DNA of 64,000 nucleotides, taken from the NCBI GenBank assembly GCA_001792895.1, contig MARA01000020.1, positions 496,001 through 560,000 on the forward strand, written 5' to 3'. Both the position numbers and the translations under genes were made by a program. How positions within the stretch are numbered: the stretch's first letter is position 1; each line of letters starts with the position of its first letter. The notes beneath the pieces are model-generated. The model searched no databases. It was not told the origin of the DNA and saw only the letters and a list, made by a program, of their open reading frames with translations. This DNA comes from Lentinus brumalis. Its lineage: Eukaryota; Basidiomycota; Agaricomycetes; Polyporales; Polyporaceae. Below, piece after piece: positions 35,656 to 44,265 of the stretch.

Positions 35656-36246
35656 ATGGCATCTGTCGAGTACGTACGCGAGCAAGGAAGGCATGGTCTC
35701 TTCAATGCTCCCCCCTTCAATAACGATCACCCTGTCCGGGACACGAACGCAGATCGGGAGGTAGTCGTACTGGTATACCCTCCTATCCCCGATCTTACTC
35801 GGAGCTCACGCGACCTCCATTGGAGTCTATCGTGGCGCGTCGATGCAGGTGTTTGGAGGCATCTTCATATTGTCACCGAGGACACTCCTTACGACCCACA
35901 GCTCAGGAGGCGCTACGTTTATTGGGGTCCCGTTACGAAGAGTGTAGACGAGGCGACGCGTGGGGCTCAGCAAGTCTCTCTCGGCTACATGAGCCCTCTC
36001 CTTAGACGGCGGATCGAGGCCCTCGCGCTAACTGTGGGCGTTGCGAAGCCGAACGGCCACTGGAACAGTCAGAACTGGATCCTCGATTTCTTGTGCAAGC
36101 TCTGCGAAGCAAGGATCATTGACCAGGGCAAATGGAGCGAAGTGGTTGCGAGGGCACCGCACGGTACGTGCTTTCACGGAGCGCCCTGGAAGACATGGAC
36201 TCACATTCAGCCTGCAGTGTGGGACCAGTGGTTCCAGCGCCGCTGA
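35656..36246 (+). CDS. Family X protein, type c, middle copy (Cys replaced by Ser)
   Basis: Exons 35656..36163 and 36218..36246 give 178 aa. The order of motifs is VREQGRHGL, DLHWSLSW, WRHLHI, RRYVYWGP, a helix RRRIEALA and WNSQNWILDFL. The residue that is Cys in most copies is Ser here, while the HWSL His is kept. If the Cys is catalytic, this copy is inactive or altered. The last exon encodes WDQWFQRR, matching the WDDWFARR end of the left type b gene. The ATG at 35656 is preferred over one 36 bases upstream because it aligns with the start of the other copies and gives the conserved TATA spacing. Confidence 0.75.
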   Translation: MASVEYVREQGRHGLFNAPPFNNDHPVRDTNADREVVVLVYPPIPDLTRSSRDLHWSLSWRVDAGVWRHLHIVTEDTPYDPQLRRRYVYWGPVTKSVDEATRGAQQVSLGYMSPLLRRRIEALALTVGVAKPNGHWNSQNWILDFLCKLCEARIIDQGKWSEVVARAPHGTCFHGAPWKTWTHIQPAVWDQWFQRR

Positions 36247-36424
36247 AGACCTGCAGCGTGTACTTGTAAAACCAAAACCTGTATTAGCCGTGATAACGCA
36301 CTCTTTTTTCCACTGCATCTCAGGCTCCAGTATCTACTGCGTTACAGAGATCCTGCGAAATGAGATGATCAACTCCCATTAGTACATGATGCGCAAAATC
36401 AAATGCCTACATACCTCCTAGAAG

Positions 36425-36920
36425 AAAGGATATGTGAAACAAGCTTGGACGTAGCGATATATCTCACAGACAAAGGGAGTGTCTCCGAACGAAAACTGCC
36501 TTGATGGCCTGAAAGGTCGGACGAGGCGTGGCCTCATTCCTCACTTATACTCCCAGAAGTCGGAATACCAGCCGAACGTCTCCCAGTCGACGTCCGCGAC
36601 GATACAGCCGTCTTTGACGAGAGGACTTTGAGGGGCTAGGTGTCCGTGTGAAAGGACGGGCTCGTTTTCACCACACTCGCACCTCGCGCTCTCCAACATA
36701 TCATGATTCATAGGTTTCTTGACCTGGGTACCAAAAAGCCGTAGACGGCCCAGAAAGTGAGCGTAGAGCTCGCCGACGAATCTGAATGCCTTCTGGAGAT
36801 AGGCGGGTGGGAGTGAGAGTTGCGGAAAGGACCGTCTGGCCACGACCAGAATTGCGGGAAACGGTGTCCAAGTTCTGCCAACTCGGCGATGACCCCTTGA
36901 GCTGCGCATAATAAGTTAAG
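36425..36920 (-). pseudogene. APH-like kinase remnant, middle cassette
   Basis: This corresponds to the C-terminal half of the kinases at 21.7 and 43.3 kb. It starts in the QLKG...ELGHRFP region and reaches past DVDWETFGWYSDFWEY to an AIKAVF-like segment. The catalytic loop HGDLAPRNILV is changed to HGHLAPQSPLV, losing both the Asp and the Asn. A stop follows WEYK, and the N-lobe is absent. It lies between two family X genes on the opposite strand. Confidence 0.8.
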
Positions 36921-37510
36921 AGCATCTTGTCAGCTGTAACCAGAGCGCCGATGGGATCGAACGATCATCCTCGCGTGTCTGTTGAAGGTCTCGCTATGTG
37001 CCCTGGTAGATAGGAAGAGTCGGCGGAATCAAGCGACAGGACTTAGCAAAGCTCAAAAATACAGGTTATGTCGCAATAGTCGCTTTGTCTGTGGTGTTCG
37101 GGGGCGGTGGGGGGGCGATTTGGGTGGTGCAAGCATGAGAGAAGCTTCGAAGCGCTCGCCACAGACGCGACGCGACGGTCACGTGGACCGGCTATCGACT
37201 CGACGCGTAAGTTACTTGGAGTTCAACTTGGATGGGACTTCAACCTTTGGAGGACAATGGCCGCCCCGAAAACAATCGTACATTGTGTGGCCCGAGTGCC
37301 GTGCGGCGGTAGCCCTCTATAGCCTTCTATAGCTCGTGGTTAGGACGTCCCAAATCACTTACAGGGACCACTCTGACTTCTTCTCTTCTCTGATCCTACC
37401 CACGGCCACATACAGAAGTTCTAGCTTGCAGTACGTTTGATGGTCGTTGATCGCTGAGAAGCCTTGGAAACTGACCTTTTATCGCCAGACACAGTGAGAA
37501 ACACACTACA

Positions 37511-38116
37511 ATGGTTGTCGCCTATGTACCCGAGCAAGGCAGGCATGGCCTCAGGATCCTTCCTCCACTCGATATCAATAAGCTTGCCCAAGAGACTGGC
37601 GATCTTGAAGAGGTCTTTCTACTCGTCTACGGCCCTGGAGCGACGCCCACAAGGCCTAAAGATCTCCGCTGGAGTCTGGCGTGGCGAGTCAGTAATGGTG
37701 GTTGGAAGCACATTCACGTCACGGCCGAGAACACTTTGTACGACCCGCAGATGCCTTGGCGCTATGTCTACTGGGGCCCGCAAAACAAGACTGCCGAGCT
37801 CGACAACTGCAAGGCGCGAAGGATGTCTTTAGGTGTCATGGACGTCGCCACCCGGAGGAGAATCGAAGCGCTTGCGTGGGAGGTCGGTGTAGCGAAGCCG
37901 AACCGTCAGTGGACTGGTCAGCACTGGATTGTAGCCCTCTTGCACAAGCTCTACGAGAACAAGGTTCTCACTCAGGCCCAATGGTCGAAAGCGATCGCGC
38001 AGGCCCCTCATCGTACGTGCTAGAGCTTCGGTTTTCGAACAGACTCAGCTGACGCCACGCATGTCATAGTTGGGGACAACTGGGTCGCCCATCCCGGACT
38101 TGATGGACCTGTTTGA
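37511..38116 (+). CDS. Family X protein, type b, middle copy (His and Cys both lost)
   Basis: Exons 37511..38012 and 38070..38116 give 182 aa with no frame problem. Motifs are VPEQGRHGL, DLRWSLAW, GGWKHIHV, WRYVYWGP, RRRIEALAWEVG and WTGQHWIVALL. Compared with the left type b gene, His of HWSL is Arg and Cys of NCQ is Gly, while the surrounding sequence is well kept. Losing exactly these two positions together suggests they work as a pair and that this copy is a pseudoenzyme under continuing constraint, or a young dead copy. The shared promoter module of the other copies is not seen upstream. Confidence 0.75.
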
Positions 38117-38733
38117 GACCGTTCTTCGTGCGACTTGACTATGCGGTAGCTTGTATCATTGATACCACAGCTGTACTTATATGTATGATCTTGCTTATTC
38201 TGATCAATTCGATGGCAGCACTCCGAACGTGCGTCGACGCCGGCAGGCGAAGAGTTGATCAAAGCTACCGCGGCTCTCCTGTACTCCGGTGAGTGTAGCT
38301 ACCTGGAACAGCATGGTGCGATTTAGCGCGACTTGTCTCGCAACCAAGGGCGGAGCTGGCTTGTGCTGCAACGCGGCTGGTCCGAGCGTCGAGAGGCCCT
38401 GGCTAACGACTTGCCCGTTTCTTTGCACAGCGTCGAACACATCAGTCACGGCCCCGACATTTGGGCGTATCGAGGGTGATGAGCTGCGGCATCGCCGGCA
38501 GCGCGAGGTGCGGTCGATCTGACCGACCTCTTCGACACTCAGATATTCGGTATCGTTCCAGTGTCAGATCGAACCACGGTCGAACGAGACTACTGCACTT
38601 GTCAAAACGACGGTGGGTACGTACATGCCCTGCTCGGCTATCCAGCCATAAAGTTCCTTCGCTGGAGCTGAACACATCGAATACTGGTACATATGTCCGA
38701 GCGAATACCATCTTTCAATGCAGATTCGAACAG
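38117..38733. other. Intergenic, no gene recognised
   Basis: A minus-strand frame at 38.20-38.45 kb (including VVSQGLSTLGPAALQHK) is open but matches nothing I know. The right arm of the inverted duplication begins at the end of this stretch. Confidence 0.4.
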
Positions 38734-40245
38734 TTACCGCGAATTCATCTCCGCCACGACCAATGTGCGCCCAACATCCTCCGACCACTCTCTCCAGAGA
38801 GGCGGCCCCGGTACACGCTCCCATGCCTTGAAACCGATATCCTCAACGTCAAGGAAGACCCGGCGTAGCGACGGAACACTTTGGCCTAGAAGTCGCACGT
38901 ACTCTCCGTGACACTCATCCACTTCGCTGGCCATGAGTTCGAAAAGTGGATCCCCGGCGCAGCTTTTGTCACTGGGTTCGCTGTGTAGCTCAAGCAGCAG
39001 GTGTGAGATAGAGGACCTCTCCAGGAGACGGCTGAGTCTGTTCTATCTGGACGTTAGACGACATAACTCGGAGAGGACATGGGATGCTGCTAGTACTCAC
39101 GAAGACACCTTTGAGGCCACAATGACTGCAGCTGCCCCGGGGAATCCGCGTGATGAGATAGGTCAGATCGTGCGATTTGCTCTGCAGTGTGGAGGATGCG
39201 GGAGAGTCCACGTCCAAAGACGGTGGCATGTAATCGGGATCTGGCATGCGCAGTGTGAGCCGACGCGGCTGTGCGTATTGCAGAACTAAGGTGATCGACC
39301 CCCAATCGAGGTGCTTGGGAATGGACAAATCGAGGTACTTGGGAATGGAGAGGTCCAGATGGAGAACCGGGGAACGGAATCCGAGCCAATGTACTTCCAA
39401 CGCAGAACCGCCCGAACGCGTCGCAGTGTACCCCAGGACTGCAGCCGTTTCCCCGGTGACTCGTGTACAAAGTTTTGATCACGGAGGTCCGCGAGCCGCG
39501 AGCCTGCATTATCTCCGCTGTATGGGTAGACTCCATCGATGGTCACTTCCACGGCGTTGGGGAACAACCGCATGAGAATTGATCCACTACCCACTACGTG
39601 GACGTCTTTGAGGGCGAGGACGCGCACCTGGGGAAAAGGATCCAGTCTCCCTGTGAGCTCAACGGCACAGAGAGACAACTCGCGTATCGTCGCACGATGG
39701 TTCCGGAGGAAGGGGGTCGGGTCGCGGCAGAAATCTCCCTGGTCGAAGAAGTCCAACTGGACCGCACGAAGAGAAGATGGTATATCGAGCAGAACATCTG
39801 AGTAATGATGGGTCACCGATTTTTCGAGGTGTATCCGTTCCAGTCGCTCCATGCAGGCGAGTGTCGCTCTCAGCTCCTTCGGAGGGAATGCGGTCGGCCA
39901 TAGCGCGGGGAGATGGAAAGCGACGATGTTGGGAGCATCCCGCAGAATCTTCATTACAGTTTTGCCAGCTTCCCATGCATTGGGAGTAGGAAGGGGAGAT
40001 GGCTTGTAATTTTCACAACAGAGGATGGGCTGGTAGGAGAAGTCGCGCAAGTGATATATTCGTTCATGATCGGAATATAGGAAGACCTGGAAGGAGTTGA
40101 GGTGGATGCGGTTCACTGTCACAGTTCCCCCCAAAAGCCTGCCAACCAGTGTATCATGAAGGGACCGGCAAGTCCTGGTGAGCATTGAGAGTGCATTGCG
40201 AGTTGGGAGGACATCGGCGATGTAGAGCAGGACATCCGCATTCAA
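38734..40245 (-). CDS. F-box protein, right-arm copy (frameshifted)
   Basis: This is the mirrored partner of the gene at 26.2 kb. Exons complement(38734..39042, 39101..40245). It opens MNADVLLYIADVLPTRNALSML and keeps the same leucine-rich segments. The frame has to change by one base near 39390, the same codon neighbourhood as in the left copy, to continue as VHWLGFRSPVLHLDL. A short in-frame duplication (LSIPKYLD followed by LSIPKHLD) is present only here. Exon 2 is 309 nt in both copies. Whether the protein is made full length, ends at the first frame's stop, or is not made at all cannot be told from sequence. Confidence 0.65.
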
Positions 40246-40689
40246 GTTCTGTAGAGTAGCTGAGCGAAACGGCGGGCTGAACGGTTCATAGTAAATTTTA
40301 TGTCAATAATTCAATGCTACTGAGGCGACGGAGAAAATCACCTTGAGTTCATACTTATGTGGAGGTCACGGCAAAGAGCAACGTTGGTTGGCGTTGGCAG
40401 GCGCTCATACTGCCAGAAACGGCATGAACCCTAACCCCAGGCCCTCAACGTTCAACGCGGAAGCAGCAAGTCGCGATCGCATTATGTCCTTGAAACAATA
40501 CTACGACAACAGGGACGACAGCTCGCGCCCGCCTCGTCAAACTCGCCACCTCTGCATCCAGAAGCGATCAGCTGTTGTATCGGAAGAGTACACTGGCAGT
40601 CAGGAGGTACAGACCTTCAATGTCTCGTTCTCAACGACCATGCTCACAATTGTTCGGTCCAGTTTGTATACTTAGCTACAAGTTGCGAC
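40246..40689. other. Region upstream of the F-box gene, right arm
   Basis: It holds the short frame shared with the left arm (LKQYYDNRDDSS at about 40.49 kb, plus strand). No other feature was recognised. Confidence 0.35.
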
Positions 40690-41010
40690 CTTTCCCTGCC
40701 ATGGACGCCCGCGCGTAGCTCTCCGCTGCTTGCCGAGACCTTGTCCTATGCGTCCCCGTACAGTACCAGGCGCCGTCGGAGCACATACAGAAGCTCAGGG
40801 TTCCCGTCGTGAGTTCTACCTAGGCATGTATCCCTGAGTCGAGAGTCATCACTGACGCGTGTGGGCATATCATAATACACCCTGGCAGAATGAGGGTTAT
40901 GCGGATGAGCCGGATCACGATCGGGCGACCACTACGCCAACCTCCTGCCCGTCAAGCAGAACGTCTTATTCGAGGGCGACGCGACTACACGATGCACTGC
41001 CCAGTGACCT
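40690..41010 (+). pseudogene. BBE oxidase 3' fragment, right copy
   Basis: It keeps DNA for SYASPY, for SEHIQKL, then after an intron-like break a frame reading NEGYADEPDHD, matching the intact gene's NEGDVYEPDHE. The rest of the gene is gone. Position and orientation relative to the type a gene match the other cassettes. Confidence 0.7.
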
Positions 41011-41341
41011 CGACCCGACGAACCCACCGGCCGAATTCATTATATTCCTCAGCCCTCGTCGCAGAACTCGCGTCTCAGGCCTCGGATAGCAATGTAGTAG
41101 TCCGCTGGAAACTCAACAAATGCAGGAGTAACCTCGGAGCAGGCCGTTTGAACGTCCGCGGCGCAGCGGAGTTATCCTCAAGGCCAGTTCCGAGGCGAGG
41201 CACAGGACCATGAGGCGCGCAAGAGGTCACGGCTCTACTCTTCCACCTCCGTATTCCCTGCCTATCTTCAACCAAGGTATGTTCTCGAAGCAGTGTCCGT
41301 ACTGCAGCCTGCTGATAGCGTTGTCTAGCACCGTGACAACG

Positions 41342-41970
41342 ATGAATCAGGTAATGCCCGAGCAGGGAAGACATGGACTGATCGGCACCCCACACCAGCC
41401 CGATGACATCCTCCGCACCCTCGCCCCCGACTACGACACCACGACGCACGTCTACCTCCTCGTCTATACTTCCGAATATGACGACGCCCGCTGGTGGCAC
41501 TGGAGCCTTGCCTGGCAAGTCGGCGGCGGACGCGGTCAGCCGAAGGCCTGGCGGCACATTCACGTTCAGGTTCACCGCGTGCTGATGAGTGCAGGGCCTG
41601 GTCGGCCACCAGTGGAGGAACCGCGGTACGTGCACTGGGGCGGCTTGACGAAGGCTGAGAGTGCTTTGACCGATAGTGCGCGCAAAATCTCGCTTGGGAA
41701 GATGACGCTCACGACCCGGTTGAGGATCGAACAGCTTGCGATGGGTGTGCCGGTGATGCCGATGCGCCCGGGCAGTGGAGAGGAGTGGAATTGTCAGGAC
41801 TGGCTGAAGGAGCTTGCGGCTAGGATGGTTGCGGAACGGCTTTTGGACCGGAGGACGTGGGAGGGCGCGGTGGTCGATGCGTACAAGCGTGAGTTCGTGG
41901 CTGTGGTTCCGGTGGTTTGAGTCGACGCTGACGGCTGCTTGTAGCTCTCGCGGGAAGACGGCGATGGTGA
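41342..41970 (+). CDS. Family X protein, type a, right copy
   Basis: Exons 41342..41888 and 41945..41970 give 190 aa, with exon lengths identical to the left type a gene. It keeps HWSLAW, WRHIHV, RYVHWGG and WNCQDWLKEL, so all candidate catalytic residues are present. It differs from the left copy at about ten residues, several near the Cys motif (VMPMRPGSGEEW here, VMRMCPGGREEW there). Upstream sequence (40.99-41.34 kb) is nearly identical to that of the left copy, so the two probably share regulation. The start ATG at 41342 precedes NQVMPEQGRHGL. Confidence 0.78.
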
Positions 41971-42117
41971 CACTGTCAAGACGAGGACGGCTCTTGCAGA
42001 CAGATGCATGAGAAATTCTCGGTCGCAGGTTATGTGCTTGTAATGTCCTGTACAAATCGAAGCCTTTCAATTTTCTGATGGTCCTTGCAATCATGTAGAT
42101 CACTTTCAGGCCCGTGT

Positions 42118-42400
42118 GGCAATGGCTCGCTTTGACGACAATTCGAAGTCACTAACCACCCTGCTCGGCCGATTTCAGCAGCGACCCGGGCCCGAAGGTC
42201 GTGTGAGACACGAGACTCAGAGAGGACAATCGTTCGGAGGCCCCCGCCCCGGCTAAAATGCTGCATGAGGACAATGACAGATCATGTGGGCGGTGGGAAC
42301 GCGAAGCCACGGACATTCAGCACACGACGGTGGTTAGGAATCGGATGTGCAGTATATAGCACACACGCACTGGCTTCACTCTTCGCAGACTTCAACCCCC
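42118..42400 (+). promoter_or_regulatory. Shared family X promoter module, right copy
   Basis: It contains TCACTAACCACC, CAGCAGCGA, ATGAGGACAATGACAGAT, GGCGGTGGGAACGCGAAGC and GATGTGCAGTATATAG. The TATATA starts at 42353, 147 bases before the ATG at 42500. Confidence 0.65.
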
Positions 42401-42499
42401 ATCATTCGCTGCAATCCGCTCACCGTACGGTCGCTCTCCCCTCTATCACTGCCTTTCAGAATCTGATCACTGCTATCCTGAAGGCACTCCAAGAACCGT

Positions 42500-43086
42500 A
42501 ATGGCATCCATCGAGTATTTACCGGAGCAAGGCAGGTACGGTATCCGTATCCCCCACCGCTGAACAACGATCACCTCGCCAAGGACACCGACGAGGAGAG
42601 GAACGTTGTCGTTATGGTCTACCCTCCTCGGCGTGCTCCGGGCTACGTTCCCAACCCCCGTGATCTCCATTGGAGCCTTTCCTGGCGAGTCGACAAGGGT
42701 GGTTGGAAGCATCTGCATGTCACCGCGGAGGACACAGGTTACGATCCGCGGCTGCCCCGGCGTTACGTCTACTGGGGTCCCATTACCAAGTCCGCCGGAA
42801 ATGCTACGAGTGGGGCTGTGGAGGTACCGCTTGGGCGCATGAGCCTTGCCGTGAGGAGGAGGATTGAGCAGCTCGCGTGGGGCGTGCAGGTCGCGAAGCC
42901 GAACGGCCAGTGGAACTGCCAGAACTGGGTTCTCGATCTTCTGTGCAAGATCTACTGGGACGGGATCATCAGCCAGGCAACATGGAGCGAGGTGGTTTCG
43001 AAGGCTCACCACGGTACGTGTAACCACCTGTGTTGTTATGCCCGACGCACTCACACTAGCTTGCAGCGTGGGATGGCCGCTTGTAA
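42500..43086 (+). CDS. Family X protein, type c, right copy
   Basis: Exons 42500..43013 and 43067..43086 give 177 aa. It opens MASIEYLPEQGRYG, then DLHWSLSW, GGWKHLHV, RRYVYWGP, a helix RRRIEQLAWGV and WNCQNWVLDLL, with the full His/His/Cys set. From the HWSL His to the NCQ Cys is 83 residues. The last exon encodes WDGRL after the conserved intron at HH|, shorter than in the other copies. No signal peptide is evident. Confidence 0.78.
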
Positions 43087-43273
43087 CCTCGTTCAGAACT
43101 TGTAGCAGCGCGCCGTTATAGTGATCATGCGGGGTATATACGTAGACACCGTGATTGTATTCATATGTACTGATACTGGTCTTTCCAAACTTATATCATA
43201 TTATCTGATGAAGGATCCATATGAGTGATCAGTTCATATGACAATGCGTTCGGCATCGTGAGCATCCATCCAC

Positions 43274-44265
43274 TCACCTATAGAACAGGTCATGTTGCGT
43301 CAAACAAGCGTGGACATAGCGGTATGTCTCGCAGACCAGGGGTGTCTTTCCGAAGGTAGCCTCGATGGCTCGGAACGTCACCCGAGGCAGTACTTCGTTG
43401 CCCACCCCCATGTACTCCCAGAAGTCCGGGTACCACCCAAACGTCTCCCAGTCGACCACAGCAACGATGCGACCGTCCTTGACGAGGATGTTACGAGGCG
43501 CGAGGTCCCCGTGAGTAAGGACAGGCTCACTTTCTTCGCTGCTGCTTCTGACCTTCTCCAGCAGGTCGTAGGTATCCTTGGCTTCCCATAACGGCCGCAA
43601 GCGGTCCAGAAAGTAAGCGTGGAACTCGTCGACGGAGTGAAAAGGTTCTGAAGGGGGAACATTGTGGAAGTAGTTGTTTCGGAACGGGCCGTCTGGCCAC
43701 GATCCAAAGTGGGCTTGTTGCTGCGGGAAGCGGCGTCCGAGCTCTCGTAATTCGGCTATAAAGCCCTTGAGCTGCTGCATGATAGAGACGACCTGGTCAG
43801 ACGTAACCAGTGAGTTTCCGCTAGCGGGAGTGCGCTCTCCAGTCCCGTCAAGACGAGCGGCTTCGCGAAGAGCAACGCCGTCAATGAGGTCCATGACTAT
43901 ATGGGTAGCGCCGTCGTGCTGGAACACCATGTGGACTTTGGGAACGGGGATGGATGTGTGGTTCCGGACGAACATCATGACCTTCGCCTCGTAGACAGAG
44001 GTACTGACGCCTGTCTTGACGATGCGACCATCTTCCAGATCGTAGAAGAGGTTATTGGCATGTACGGGGTGGCCGAGGATTTGAAGTTCTCGTTTGTAGA
44101 CAAGGAAGGGCAAGATCTTGGCTATCGCTTCTTTCGATGGTTCAAAGATCGGGTCGTGAGTGTCACTCTCAGTGTCTCTACAGACAGTGTATCAGTAAAT
44201 ATTGTCCAGCATATCAACCAGTATACGCACGGTCTTGGAATGTCTGATACTGAACTTGAAGCCAT
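43274..44265 (-). CDS. APH-like kinase, right copy
   Basis: Exons complement(43274..44177, 44231..44265) give 312 aa. The 35-nt first exon (MASSSVSDIPR) ends at a GTGCGT donor like that of the left copy. Motifs are intact: DGRIVKTG, IPVPKVHMVF, HIVMDLIDG, HGDLAPRNILV and VVDWETFGWYPDFWEYMG. It is clearly more diverged from the left kinase than the type a genes are from each other. It is convergent with the type c family X gene, as the left kinase is with type b. Confidence 0.87.

Larger units (their letters stand above)
38727..44265. repeat. Right arm of the large inverted duplication
   Basis: This is the mirror image of 21687-27712: F-box(-), BBE fragment(+), family X type a(+), family X type c(+), kinase(-). 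The arms are diverged, with their own substitutions and indels, so this is not simply an assembly artefact in which one locus was placed twice. Confidence 0.8.

Noticed and set aside
41075..42103. 342-residue minus-strand frame over the type a family X gene, with a counterpart at 23996-24751
   Set aside because: Antisense shadow of a real gene; its conservation between arms follows from DNA identity.
42541..42560. Suspected frame break in the right type c family X gene at a C5 run
   Set aside because: Careful codon counting from the ATG at 42500 shows the frame is continuous here.
21687..44265. Assembly artefact explaining the inverted duplication
   Set aside because: The arms differ by many substitutions, indels and even gene subtype, and contain different spacer-side flanks, so they are distinct loci.
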